Origin: Glandiceps talaboti | Lineage: Eukaryota > Hemichordata > Enteropneusta > Spengelidae | Assembly: GCF_964340395.1 (NCBI RefSeq) | Contig: NC_135567.1 | Span: forward strand, 7,128,899-7,192,898 | Length of the DNA: 64,000 bases | Direction: 5' to 3' | Shown here: positions 25,915 to 37,174 of the stretch, one piece after another | How the letters are laid out: every line of letters starts with the position of its first letter | Position numbering within the stretch: the stretch's first letter is position 1 | Program-made: the position numbers and the translations under genes | Notes under the pieces: generated by a model | Told to the model about the DNA's origin: nothing | Databases searched by the model: none | Seen by the model: only the letters and a program-made list of their open reading frames with translations

Positions 25915-26013
25915 TCTCTCAACTGCATTTACTTGGGCCCCAGCTTCCAGCAACAATTTACAGATATCCAAATGCCCTTTGATAGCTCCCCAATGTAGAC
26001 TTGTCCATTCATC
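25915..26013 (-). CDS. ankyrin-repeat exon (single 33-residue repeat)
   Basis: Minus-strand exon of exactly 99 nt. The acceptor is TTAATTATAG (AG at 26,014-26,015) and the donor GTAAGT (25,909-25,914) is a consensus match. The 33 codons begin DEWTSLHWGAIKGHLDICKL and end LLEAGAQVNAVER. This is one ankyrin repeat with all hallmarks: T-S-L-H helix start (TPLH in the consensus), GHLDI..LLLE.GA.VNA, and the repeat's normal length of 33. Ankyrin repeats mediate protein-protein binding. One-repeat 99-nt exons are a known arrangement in ankyrin-type genes, so the gene probably has neighbouring exons outside the range recognisable here. TSLHW instead of TPLHxA is a mild deviation. The rest of the protein, and so its identity, is unknown. 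This is the best-supported host coding piece in the window. Confidence 0.85.
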
Positions 26014-26980
26014 CTATAATTAAAGGATACAATTTACTAATCCTCTTGTTATAATATTGCAATGTATTATATCAATAATTATGATTGTAATCTCTTTGTG
26101 TAAATATACAAATATTTTCTTGAAATGTTTCCTAAGTCTCATTATTATTATTATATAGATTGATTAATGAGTAGGGTCAGTAATTGTGAGTGACTGTCGG
26201 GTCCCACAGCCGCCGACCACCGTGAGCTGGATCCTGCTGTTGACAAAATGAAGAATGCACACACGCAACCACTTGTTTGTAATTTGCTGACTCAACATCT
26301 TAGTTTTCACTAGATAAGATTATACAAAATCCGCTTCACTCTCTAGAAATTCATTTGGCATGGGTAGCATTTAAAAAAAAACACAAAGAGAACACAACAA
26401 ATACTAATACAAATACTTGGTTTCCAGGGATCTCTGTCTATGTGAATGTTGATATGCCTAGATTGCTATGGGCAGTTATGACTTCATATTTCTGATTGTG
26501 AACTTGACAACTTCAAAACAAGGCCACATGGCTGAAACTAAGTGCAATGTTTTCTGGAAGTACTCAGTGCTTGCATTGAATGTGGTAGAATAAAAAAATT
26601 CAATCAATGAAATAGGATCCTTCCAATTGTCTATTGACTTTCATTACCTCAAAACAAGCTGTACCCAAATGAAATATGCATAAAATACACATAAATCATA
26701 AGTTCAACATGTGTATTTCTCTGTGCTCTAGGTAAACAGGATTTCGTAAGCCGAGCCAACAATGTATTGTGGGTAATGTCTTATACTGCGTAGGACTTGG
26801 TAGGGGAAACCCGTGATAAATCAATGAAGAAAGAAACCTACTGTGCCCCAGGTAAATCAACAGTTCCAAGTGGGCCCTCTAGGCCCCCTGGAACTATCAG
26901 CACATACAGACAAACTAACGACAGAAACCTGAACGTCTAAATATAGATAAAATTATACAAAGCAGATAATATAGTCTCTG
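26014..26980. other. probable ankyrin-gene intron; GC-rich patch
   Basis: Mostly AT-rich. A GC-rich patch at 26,195-26,250 (GGGTCCCACAGCCGCCGACC) opens a 40-codon + frame to 26,310 with no recognised motif. An imperfect inverted repeat lies at 26,860-26,892 (AGTTCCAAGTGGGCC / GGCCCCCTGGAACT). No gene is called. Confidence 0.35.
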
Positions 26981-27053
26981 TTACCCAGACTCTTGCCATA
27001 GAGGGCTCCATCCCAAGCAGTGGTGGATCCCTCAATGGCAAGAGTCTGGGTAA
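26981..27053. repeat. long hairpin (19-bp perfect stem)
   Basis: TTACCCAGACTCTTGCCAT at 26,981-26,999 and its exact reverse complement at 27,035-27,053. After one A/A mismatch the stem extends by five more pairs (GAGGG 27,001-27,005 with CCCTC 27,029-27,033). Could be a short fold-back element or a structured RNA in an intron. Confidence 0.9.
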
Positions 27054-27120
27054 TCAAGACTAACATAAATGTTGCATCAAAGGTTGGTGCAAAAGAATCA
27101 GGTCAGATGATGGGTATATT

Positions 27121-27330
27121 CTATGCTTTGTAACTGTGGATTATTTCCATCATTGGGTGTGCACCTGATACAACAGCAGACGGACGTGTTTTCTCTGTGC
27201 TCCTGAAACATAAAGCTATCCAGTACACCTTTGAATCAACTCCTGCCAATTGAACTGGTATTCTAACTTCCTGATTTGAATACCTGTGGTACGGCAGTTG
27301 AAGTCTACCGAAGGAACCTAAAGTAAACAT
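27121..27330 (-). CDS. uncertain minus-strand frame, 69 codons
   Basis: ATG-initiated frame with good composition (contains YSNQEVRIPVQLAGVDSKVY and STEKTRPSAVVSGAHPMMEI) ending TAG. TTTACTTTAG just inside the start could be a splice acceptor, giving a shorter exon. It sits on the same strand as, and upstream of, the ankyrin exon, so it might belong to the same gene, but nothing in the sequence proves it and no domain is recognised. Confidence 0.2.
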   Translation of the reverse strand: MFTLGSFGRLQLPYHRYSNQEVRIPVQLAGVDSKVYWIALCFRSTEKTRPSAVVSGAHPMMEIIHSYKA

Positions 27331-27339
27331 GTCAAGTGC

Positions 27340-27737
27340 CGTAATTTAACATATGTCATTTAGTACGGTGATAAGTTATTCAGTAGTAGCCCAATGTCAT
27401 AGCCACTGCCATTTTGTCAAGTTGCATTCCAGTAACCAGAAAAGCTGCTTGCTACTCTTAATCTGTTAGAGTTCTCAATGTGTCGTGTCATGTGAGTGAT
27501 GTAACTGTCCTAAGTTGGAAGCTTCTTGCTATTGTTTTCCTGTTTTTAAGCTGTTTACTTTACTACCGACATTTTCACTCAACCCGTCCTATTTTTAACT
27601 TTGATGTTTCCTGTGTAATTCAAATGTTCAATTGATACAGTAAATAAGTTCCTATCATATTCAATGTACAGGGTACTATACCACTACAATTCCACGGGTA
27701 TCTGCACTAACCCTGTACTACTTATACCAGTCCAATC
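27340..27737. other. upstream flank of CR1-like LINE
   Basis: Probably the 5' UTR of the LINE in its right part. A 9-bp inverted pair (GTACAGGGT at 27,669; ACCCTGTAC at 27,709) lies just before ORF1. No other feature. Confidence 0.35.
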
Positions 27738-29406
27738 ATGTCTCTTGCAATGTCCCGACCAATGAGAACAAAGAAACCTCCACAAATTTACACTCCTTCA
27801 AAATCAAAATATCTTGACGGTAACAGAACTAACACCAAGTATTCAATGAATACCAGAAAAACCATTACCAAGAAAAATGAAGCAGCTTCAAGAGTATTAC
27901 ATTGTGAAACTGAAATAATTGGAGGTGGTGTTGTACTAACTTTATCTGCTGCTGCATGTGAGCTCATAAAGAACTGTTTTGTTGACTACTATAAAGATAA
28001 ACATACTACAACACATTCAAAGATATATAATAATGGTCTTGAATGTGAACGTTCTCTATCAATTAAAGCATCTCCACGTGGCAAACAGCTCTTGAGAATC
28101 AACCTATATCACACAACATTAAAATTATGATAAACGGAAGCAAAATAGACCAGTTCCTAGTTAATGATCTCCATTATATCTCACAAGTGCTATAATATAA
28201 CTTTCCTGATTTAAAACAAATCAATAAAATGACTGAAGAAAAATGCACAAGCTATCTTGCATCAGAAATCAGTGAACAATATACCAAATTCCAAAAGAAA
28301 AGGATGTCCAAGAGTAACTCACCAGGTAGTACCAAAAATACACATAATACAACCCTTCATCCAGCAGATACAATCATGATTACCAATGAAACTCAACAAG
28401 ATCAACAATATCAACAACTTCAACAATTTCATAAAGGATCTGATATACAGCATAATAATGGATCAACAACTACACAAAACAATGATAAAACAAAGACATT
28501 GGATGCTCAAAATTTACATTATCACCTCCAGTCACCTGTATCTAACCCTCCACATGATACATCATACAGCACAACTCATGATGGAAATGATAGTACAAGC
28601 ATACATGTTATAATATGTGCAGTATGTAAAAACATCAATGGTAATCCACCATCAATCCAATGTTCTAAATGCTCTTCTTGGTTGCATCTCCAGTGCTAGA
28701 ATCTCCCCCTAAACTCTCCAAATGTAATAAATGAAGACATGACATATGACTGTCAAACATTCTGCAAAGTCAAAGAATACCAATGGAATACAATACTTTT
28801 TAAGAATCAATCTTGTTTGACAATGACCACCCCTGCCAAAAAGGAACAGCTTGTATCTACTGCAACTAACACCGATATCATAGACTTTGAAAAAAAATTC
28901 AACAAAAGGACAAGAAGATTAAAGAATTAGAAAAGAAACTCTCACAAAAAGACTTTGGGATAAAAGATAAGAGCCAACAGACTAATTACACCGGAGACTA
29001 TATTTTAAAACTGGAACAGAAAATCCAAGAACTCGAGAAATCAAATCGTTTACTTAAACTGGAAATAACCACCTTTACAAAGTAGCAAATGCAACCAGAA
29101 TGATATTCAACAAACTGAGTACAATCAAGCACAGCAGTATTATCCTCATCATCAACAAAACTTTTCACCATATAGTACTTGTCAACAGTACAACAACCAG
29201 AGAATTCGGCTAGACGTTCATGTAATGATAACACCTCAATATTACTCAGACTCTCCAGTATTGAAAAAAAGATACAACAACTTCACATATCTACTTTAGA
29301 GAAAAATCTGGAAAAAATTTCCATGGTCATCATGATGGCAACCAACGACGTTGTCAGACAGGTTACCGTCAACCTAACCAACAGCACAGACAGTATATAT
29401 AAATGA
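27738..29406 (+). pseudogene. LINE ORF1: PHD finger plus coiled coil (broken)
   Basis: Starts at ATG 27,738 with a basic N-terminus (SRPMRTKKPPQIYTPSKSK) and a folded-looking domain to 28,130, where a frameshift moves the frame. A stop at ~28,193 is followed in frame by the segment from 28,229. The PHD finger reads CAVCKNINGNPPSIQCSKCS, then SWLHLQC: C-x2-C-x9-C-x2-C-x4-H-x2-C. An in-frame TAG at 28,697-28,699 cuts it, and the last Cys pair follows in the same frame (YDCQTFC near 28,746, spaced C-x3-C rather than the usual C-x2-C). After a shift at an A run (~28,890) comes a coiled coil (KIKELEKKLSQKD, LKLEQKIQELEKSNRLLKLE). A second helical piece (SSIEKKIQQLHISTLEKNLE) lies at 29,245-29,310. 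The role in the family is RNA binding and RNP assembly; the PHD function is unclear. Confidence 0.8.
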
Positions 29407-29689
29407 ATCATCCCAAACAAATATAACATCTCCAGAGAGCAACGATGTAAGAACACAGAACTATCCAATATCTTGTGTATGTAAACCTGTTCTTAGTACT
29501 ATGCCAGACACTCAACAGAGCTATATATCTAGAGGAGCAACGTGAACAAACAACAACAACACAGATTTCAACAAGAGGTAACAATCAATGATTGTGTAGT
29601 CACGTGTCATCGAAAAACACAAAGAAGACGATGAAGGAACTCCAACAAAATCATTCTACCAGCCCTTTACGTAACAAGCAAACATGAAA

Positions 29690-32206
29690 TACCAACATTC
29701 AACAGATTAAAATAGCATCCTTTAACATCAAGAACATCAAAACTAATGCCAACCATACTGCGAGAATTTTACATCAAGTACATATATTATGCCTACAAAA
29801 ACATTGGCTATATGAATTCAAGAAACCAGTTATAAATGTACTTTTTCCAACTCACACAGTTTTTAGTAAATTTGATGACCACCATTCCTCCAACTCAGAG
29901 GCCAAGAGGCTTTGGTGGTGTTGCAATAATATGGAATGGGCAGTTAGACAGTATAATATCACAACCCATCCTGATAGATCCACTAACATCTGCATGATTA
30001 CTATCAAGAGTAAAACACCAATTTGTTTAATTAAAGTGTACATGCCATCAAGAAATTCAATTATTTGGAGAATTCAAGTTTTATTATGTACTTGACGAAT
30101 TAGCTGAAATAATCGATACGTTTTCGTACCATTTCAGAATTGTTAATGCTGGAGATATCAATGATTCATTACACCGCAATCCTTCTACTACTCGTGATAG
30201 CAAATTCCAAGCCTTTTGTAGGGTCATCTACTCTTATTAAACAGTAACTATCCAATTAAAGATACATTTCTACATGACAATATGAATGACACATCACCAA
30301 TAGACTATATTCTTGAACAATCCAGTAATGGCCCTAGATGTCTACAACATATTCATATCTATGATGACAGTGCTGATAACTTATCTGACCATGTTCCTGT
30401 TAAAGCTACAACTAGTTTACATCCTTACCCACAAATGAACAGCAACTGTGCCATTTCCCCTAAGGAGCCAACAAAAAGTGACCTTCCACCTAAAGTTATC
30501 TGGGAAAAATCAACAATGATATCTACTTTGACAAACTTAGACTGTATCTACCCAGATTTATAGCAGAACTTGAAACCAACCATGACATTGATAACTATAC
30601 TTATACCCTTATAAATGTTACAACAACAGCCGCTAATGAAACCTGTCACAACAATTGTTCACATAAGAAAAAGAGTAAAATGAAAAGTATCAAAGTATGG
30701 AACACCAAAATTGCCACAGCTATGAAAGAAAACAGACAAGCAGCATCAAATTGGATCAAAGCTCGTACAGTGGTAGACCTACTGATCATACAAACCCAAG
30801 AGTTATTCAAAGATGTCAAACTCGTAACATCTTCGTAAAGTGAACAGGATAACACTTGCCATCAAAAGATATGCATAATAGAGTAAATAAGCTACTGGTA
30901 ACACACAGTGAAGACAAGAAAAATTTCTATAAATTAATTAGATCTCAAAGAAAATTTAAGAATACCAACATAAACAAACTCAATGTTGACAACAACATAT
31001 TTAAAAGAAAACACCCATTTTGACAAATTAGCAACACCAGATGACCAACCACACTACAACAGTGACTACTAAAAACTTGTAAATGAAGACATGTGTGCAC
31101 ATGAAATCTTATGGAGTTTAAAACCACAAGATATCCTATATATAATAGAAAACGAGTTAACGACTTACAATGTACATTGACTAATTGGCTTGTAACAAAG
31201 CATCTAATATTCATGGTATGACTGCAGAACATTTGAAGATAGGTCAAGTTATCATCATCAAACACCTTTTAACACTGATCAATGCCATACTACAACCACA
31301 TTTCTCGAGCTTTAAAAGAAGGAATTGTTATGTTGATCTCCATAAATGGGAAACAACAGACCATAGCTGCAAACTACCATGGTATTACCTGTCTACACAT
31401 TATTGGAAAAAATAATTGAGAAAGCACTGGTCACCACGATTGAAGAGTCTTTCTGTAAACAACAAAACAAACTACAATTTGGATTTACAAAGAACATGTC
31501 AACGGCTAATGAAGCTCTTATAGTTTATGAAGTTATAAACAATGCTAAAGACAATAAACGCCCACTTTTATTAATTACCCTTGATGCCCAAAAAGCCTTT
31601 GGTTTGGTGTGGCATAAGTCCCTCTTTTGGAAACTCTATCTGTGCAATTTCTCAACCATTTGTCAAGAATGTCATACAACTATCCAAAAATGCTACTTCC
31701 AGTGTTAAATGAAATAATAATATCTCAGTTTTCAAATACAACAAGGAGTTCGACAAGGAGGCATTTTATCTGCACATCTCTACAAAGTATACATCAATGA
31801 ACCATTTATAACCAGGGAATAGGCTGTCATATTGGTATCATTAACTGTGTCTGCCCTACATTTGCAGATGATACCTCTCCAAGTTGACAATACAACAAAC
31901 CTTACATGTACACGCTGCAAAAAAGAACCGAAAACACGTGATCACTTCATAGGCAAATGTGAATGTTTCCATACTACAATTATTACTAACTTTCTATCCA
32001 AGGCTGAAGAAATACTACATAATTATTTACCAATCCACATCCACAAAGGAACATCAACAACAAATATTATTCTAGACTTTACTAAACTTGAGGAAATAAA
32101 TAACCAACTACCTGAAACAGATCTTACAAAACTGGAACGGGCTTGTAGACAGCATTGCTTTGACCTGCACATAACCAAGAATAGGCTGATATCCAATGTT
32201 ACTTAG
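29690..32206 (+). pseudogene. LINE ORF2: endonuclease and reverse transcriptase (broken)
   Basis: Endonuclease motifs appear in order across shifting frames: IKIASFNIKNIK (~29,708); LCLQKHWL (~29,790), where the family's catalytic Glu (QEHWL) is Lys at 29,799-29,801; VYMPS; GDIND (30,151); IDYILEQ; and SDHVPV (30,384-30,401) with the catalytic Asp-His. RT motifs: KASNIHGMTAEHLK (~31,193), FGFTKNMSTANEALIVYEVI, motif A LDAQKAFG (31,580; the second conserved Asp is Gly), motif B RQGGILSAHLYKVYIN (31,751) and motif C FADDTS (31,861). Only ~30 nt later and in another frame comes the terminal knuckle CTRCKK....DHFIGKC (31,907), so the thumb and connection region is deleted. In life such a protein nicks target DNA and primes reverse transcription on it; this copy cannot. 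Confidence 0.85.
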
Positions 32207-32345
32207 TAACATTATGTCATTGTGTGTAATCTAGTGGATTACTGTCTTGTACTCTGTACAGTCTTATTTTTGTGTTCTTTTGTTGTTTTAAATTGAAATT
32301 TCAGTAATAGGACTTCCTGAGCCGAACTACAATGGCTGGACGTAC

Positions 32346-32629
32346 CAACTGAACTGAACTATGGTACATCACACACACTTCTGAATTGCTCCAAGATTAA
32401 CATCTGCTTGAGATTGCTTGAAAACAGAGTCATTAGCACAGATGAACTGTATTAATTCATGCTTAAATTCATTCAAGCTATAAACCCGATAAAGTATCTC
32501 GTCCATTACTCTGTCTTTATACTATCTATATGTGCCTTAAAGTAAAACACCACTGGAAAGATTATTTTGATATTTGGTAAGGATGTTCATTTCAGTTTCT
32601 TGTTAGTATATTTTTCAAAATAAAATATA
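32346..32629. other. spacer between LINE and inverted RepA
   Basis: AT-rich, with nothing recognised. Confidence 0.35.
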
Positions 32630-33062
32630 TACATCTGCCAAGCAACACCAGACCATACCCATAACAACAGCAAAATCGTGTTGCATATTGTAAATATAAC
32701 AGGGATGGATAGGAAAATAAATATTTAAAAAAACTGCAAATATGCCTAGCAACATGACCATGGACATAACAACAGCTAAACAGTGTTGTTTATTGCAAAA
32801 AGTACAGATAGGAATGGGTAGGGAAATGAATTAACATCTTTAGAATGTTTGCAAATAAGCCTAGCAACAAGACCACATCCATAGCAACAGTCAAATGATA
32901 CTACATAGATAAAAACAGTGATGAGTAGGCAAGTCACTACGCATTTAAAAGCAAATGCCTGTATAACTCCACAAGTTAATGGCATCATTAGACAGACATG
33001 TAAATGAATATTCACAAAATGTATGCAAATATAATTAACAACAAAACCACACCCCTGATGCT
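32630..33062 (-). mobile_element. RepA element, partial inverted copy
   Basis: Three modules carrying the reverse complement of the RepA core (GCCTAGCAACAAGACCACAT, CATAGCAACAG) near 32,640, 32,735 and 32,855, and a fourth weaker one near 33,020. Both termini are missing. Confidence 0.75.
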
Positions 33063-33858
33063 GAATATGTGCATTGACAGCATATACTTATTGTTCCCAT
33101 ATTTACTTTCAAACATTAGGATTTATTGTATTTATGTCCATAAGCTTATGAACTGATATTGTCATCCAATAAATATATTTTATCACCAAAATAACTTCAG
33201 ATTACTTTAGTACTTTAATAATTAATCAATGGGTTATACTTCTAATTTATTTCATAATGACAGGCATCTGTTTACTGGTATTATTTAATAACTACTATTT
33301 AAAGCAAAGTTCAATGATTTGTACATGAAATATTGTAATTGGATTTGAAACTTTTTTACTGTTGAAAAAGTCTTGGATAATTATGCTTGCGAAAACACAT
33401 GAAACACAGGTTGATTGGCACATTTCATCTTGAATGTAAAGATATATACTACATTGTATGCACACATTCTATGTTCAATTGACCATTCACCCTGGGCACT
33501 GTACCCACTCCTACCTTAGTTATCTTTGCTACTGTTACCTTTGACCTTCGCACACAGCTGGCAGCTCACGTAACTTTACTAGAATCACTCTCATATCTCC
33601 ACTTGTACACGAGATCCTCTTTTAGCAATTTTTTAAGGAATTAGCAAGTAGACATCACACACATTTAAATCCGAGCCGAGTACACACTAAGAACTGTGGA
33701 GAACTTAACAATTCTGTTGCATTCATTTACCTCCATGGACGTTCCCCACTCCTGCTTCTGCCTGATCTGTTGCGTATTAAAACTCCCTTAATTTCCATTA
33801 ATGTCCAAATTTAAATAACATACGTGTGTGGCTGAATAATTAATGCGAATCATATAAA
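33063..33858. other. AT-rich interval, nothing recognised
   Basis: No coding frame, splice-flanked exon or repeat boundary seen. Confidence 0.4.
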
Positions 33859-34275
33859 GGGACTGGACAGTTTCTTTGGCCGGGAAGGAGGATTGGAAGC
33901 GGTCTCTCCCTGTTTTTGAAAATTTGTTTTGAGAATTTGGGTCATTTCTACAATGGCATGACCTTGTTGGAATTATGGTATATATTCGTGTCCCTGTTTC
34001 TTATCTGTATTCTTTAATATTATTTCATCAAGAGTGATATACATAACTATACATGTACATAATGTATTACCTACCACACAAGTTACAGACCATGTCACAT
34101 TCTACTCTTCAATATAAAGGGATTAATACACATTGTACATTTTCTATTTTGGACACTACCCGGTACATGTTATTGACACTAATACAAATCACCACATCTC
34201 ATCAGACTTCAGTTTGTATTATACATTGTGGGTATTAGCACCTAAAGTTCTCTAACATACCAGTGACTTTACTAT
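33859..34275 (-). mobile_element. RepE element, inverted right-half copy
   Basis: Begins GGGACTGGACAGTTTCTTTG, matching the RepE terminus, and continues as the reverse complement of 38,336-38,945 (shared CACCACATCTCATCAGA, CTAAAGTTCTCTAACATACC). It is roughly 200 bp shorter than that target region, so it carries internal deletions. Confidence 0.75.
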
Positions 34276-34592
34276 ATCTACAATGGTAATGCCACTATAC
34301 CAATGTTATGGACACTACATGGACCGTTTTGTATGTGTCATGCATGTGAAACTCATTTAAAACTTACATAAACTTCAGCTCTTTGAAACTTAGAAATATT
34401 ACATTCAAGGCCAGCGACTAATCTACAAATTGCCTTAGTAGACCCAAACAAACTCCAGATCTGCTAGGGGAGATCCCTAGGACTTCCTCACTCCCAGAGG
34501 TCACGCATGCAGTCAACCAACAATCAGATACGCCAAAATTTACTTTCATAATGGTATTAAACTTGTCATAAACATTTTAACCAATGGCATTG
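34276..34592. other. spacer, nothing recognised
   Basis: Short unique-looking sequence left of a RepA copy. Confidence 0.4.
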
Positions 34593-35688
34593 TAGCACAA
34601 CTGTAGTTTTTAAAAAATGTTTATCCACATGTTGAACCATGCTAGGTATAGGTGTTTATTTGCTGAATGATTACCCAGTTGCCTATCCAACCATGCTGTT
34701 ATCTTTGCAATATATGCAATCATTTGGCTGTTGGTATGGGCGGGGTCTTGTTGCTAGGCACATTTACATACATTTTTAAAATATCTATTCTTTTGTCTAT
34801 TAATTCCTGTTATCTTTGCAATATACACGATCATTTGGCTGTTGGTATGGGCGTGGTCTTGTTGCTAGGCATTTTAAAAATATTTATTCACGTCTATTAC
34901 TTCCTGTTATTATCTTTGCAATATACGTGATCATTTGGCGTGGTCTTGTTGCTAAATAAATTTACATAAATTTTATGGAAGTTTTTTCACTTGTCTATTA
35001 ATCCCTGTTGTTATCTTTGTGAAATACACGACCGTTTGGCTGTTGCTATAGGTGTGGTCATGGTTGCTAGGGATATTTGCATACAATCTTTGAATGTTTA
35101 CTGACTTGTTTGACCAAAATATACTGCAATTTGGTTGTTGCTAAGGGTGTGGTCATGGTTGCTAGGGCCATTTTTACACCTAATTTGCATATCGTTCATG
35201 GAATCATTGTATCTTTAGTATTTCTTCATCCATACATCCCTAGATGCATTCCCATTAAATTCCAGCCCTGTCTGCTCAGGGGTTTTGGAATTATAGATTT
35301 TTGACCAAAAGACACATTTTTAGCCCTAATTTGCATATCACTGATGGGACCATCATATCATGAACGATTCTTTAGTAAAAACACCCTGAAAAACGTTTCA
35401 CCCAAATTTCAGCCCGATCTGCCCAGTAGTTTCTGAGTTAAAATTTTTTGACCAAAAATAACATTTTTTTACCCAAATCTGAAACCGATGGTAAGATCAT
35501 TTTGATCTGAACAATTTCCCAACTTGACAGCCAAGGTAATGGACCCAACAAATATTATGGCAATCGGTTCAGCGGTTTTTGACTTTAAGTTGTTTATACA
35601 CACACACATCCACACACATATTGACAGACAGACAGACAGATGCTGGGAGATCCCTATAGCAATACTGAACCTCGGTTCAGTTGTGCTA
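34593..35688 (+). mobile_element. RepA element, copy 3 (complete)
   Basis: Left end TAGCACAACTGTAG, right end TTCAGTTGTGCTA. Same order of modules as copy 2, with (CA)n and (GACA)n near 35,597-35,640. The last segment before the right end (TGCTGGGAGATCCCTATAGC) matches the inverted fragment at 20,618 better than copy 2 does, so at least two right-end subtypes exist. Confidence 0.9.
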
Positions 35689-35894
35689 ATTATGATGGAT
35701 TGATTTAGATGTGATGGTACATGGTCAACCTCATTTGCATAATTTTGAATAAAACAAGTTTCATGTTACAATCATGACATGGTTGACATAATACACAAAT
35801 ATCCTTTTACATCTGCCATACTTAGTAGACTGAGTGACCATTATATAATATAAGGTATTGACTAGGAGAAATTACAGTGACAGGGGATAACAGA

Positions 35895-36345
35895 ATAAAG
35901 TGGGACCTAATCAAACTTAAGATCAGACCATCCAGTATAGCAAGAAAAAAAACTAAACATTGTAAACAAAACATTGTTGATCTGGAAAACAGGATTGCCT
36001 AATTACAGAGGAAGATTTCCATTACCCCCAATGAGCTCTACCTCGCCAATCTACCTTGCTTGAGATCTACCTGGTATCAAAAGGGGGAAGGGGAACATTA
36101 AGTATTTCCTGAACTTAGAAAAGCATCACAAAAAGAAGTGAATGTATAAAGCCACGCACTTGAAGAAAAACCATGATGTAATCATTAACCAGCTAACATA
36201 AACTGTATCAGGAATCAGATCTTTCTACTCAAATTTATACGAGGTCCAGCCATTTGGAAAGGAAGAATGGCAATGCTAGGAGACCCTGATACAGCATCTC
36301 AGGAATTACTTGATGCCATATCTTGCAACAGAGGAGCTTTTTAAT
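35895..36345 (+). pseudogene. L1/Tx1-type LINE ORF2 fragment (dead)
   Basis: Frames spell the linker between endonuclease and RT of L1/Tx1-like ORF2 proteins: WDLIKLKIRPSSIARKKTKH, then VDLENRIA and LQRKISITPNELYLANL, then after a shift GNIKYFLNLEKHHKKK and SFYSNLYE. The order 'WD..K..IR..SI.Y.K..., ELE..I..L, KYFLNLEK.., FY..LY' is the family signature just before RT. There are at least three frameshifts or stops. It is bounded on the right by a RepA copy at 36,367 and lacks all catalytic motifs. Confidence 0.75.
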
Positions 36346-36366
36346 ACATTAGCGCCAATGGTGCTG

Positions 36367-36895
36367 TAGCACAACTGTTGACAGAACACATTAATTTTCT
36401 GTAATGATTATGTGGTCTTTTGTGCTATACATATTTGCATACATTCTTTGAAGGTGTATTCCCGTGCCTTCTCATACATGGTGTTATATCTGCAATATAC
36501 ACAATAATTTAATATTAATATGGGTGTGGTCTTGTTGCTAGGCATATCTACATACAATTTTGCAATGCTCATCCATTTACCTTACCGTCACCAGTGTTAT
36601 TTTGGCATTATGTCATTGTTTACCTTTGTTGCTAAGGGCATTTACACATTTTACATATTTTACAATAATGTTTACTCAATCGCCTACCCATCCCATGTGA
36701 CTGTTGCTAAGGGCATGGTCATGGTTGCTAGGGCCAATTACATAAGTATGACATATTCACAATTTGCAGACTAACAGTAACACTTTCTGAATTATAACCA
36801 AATTTCTTCTCCAGTAGTTCGATAGGTAAAGTTCAATACCAAAATCACTTACAAGACAGAAAGACAGACAGACAGACAGACAGACAGACAGGCAG
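36367..36895 (+). mobile_element. RepA element, copy 4 (internally deleted)
   Basis: Left terminus TAGCACAACTGTTGACAG, a reduced set of modules (GGGTGTGGTCTTGTTGCTAG; GGCATGGTCATGGTTGCTAG), then a jump to (GACA)n at 36,846-36,888. The right terminal CAGTTGTGCTA is absent. Confidence 0.8.
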
Positions 36896-37174
36896 TTTAA
36901 CTTGAACCAACCTGTTATTCACTGTTAAAGTTATGTAAACAATGTTTCCAAGCAACCTCAAGGAGAGATTAATTGTAGTGCCATTCACACACACTCGTTA
37001 CATTATTTTAAGTACCTCATAAAATTGTTAATGGTTTAATGAGATCAAAAAACAATAATTTCTGAACACTCCTAATAATGAACTTGAACAAAAAAGTAAA
37101 GATAAGTATGCTTCAGTAAATACTATGAGCAATAATTTCACCCTAGAAATAGTTGAGTAATAACTCTACCCTAA
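36896..37174. other. spacer, nothing recognised
   Basis: AT-rich sequence between RepA and RepE. Confidence 0.4.

Larger units (their letters stand above)
27738..32345 (+). mobile_element. CR1-group LINE, near full length, dead
   Basis: A two-ORF non-LTR retrotransposon in + orientation: ORF1 with N-terminal domain, PHD finger and coiled coil (27,738-29,406), then ORF2 with AP-type endonuclease, reverse transcriptase and C-terminal Cys/His knuckle (29,690-32,206), and an AT-rich 3' UTR to about 32,345. PHD-containing ORF1 is known from CR1-like LINEs. It carries many frameshifts and stops plus an internal deletion, so it cannot be active. Confidence 0.85.

Noticed and set aside
26195-26316. 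GC-rich block with 40-codon frame (SGPTAADHRELDPAVDKMKN)
   Set aside because: Looked like a coding exon or a repeat 5' end, but no splice acceptor or domain could be supported, so it was kept as a note in the interval entry.
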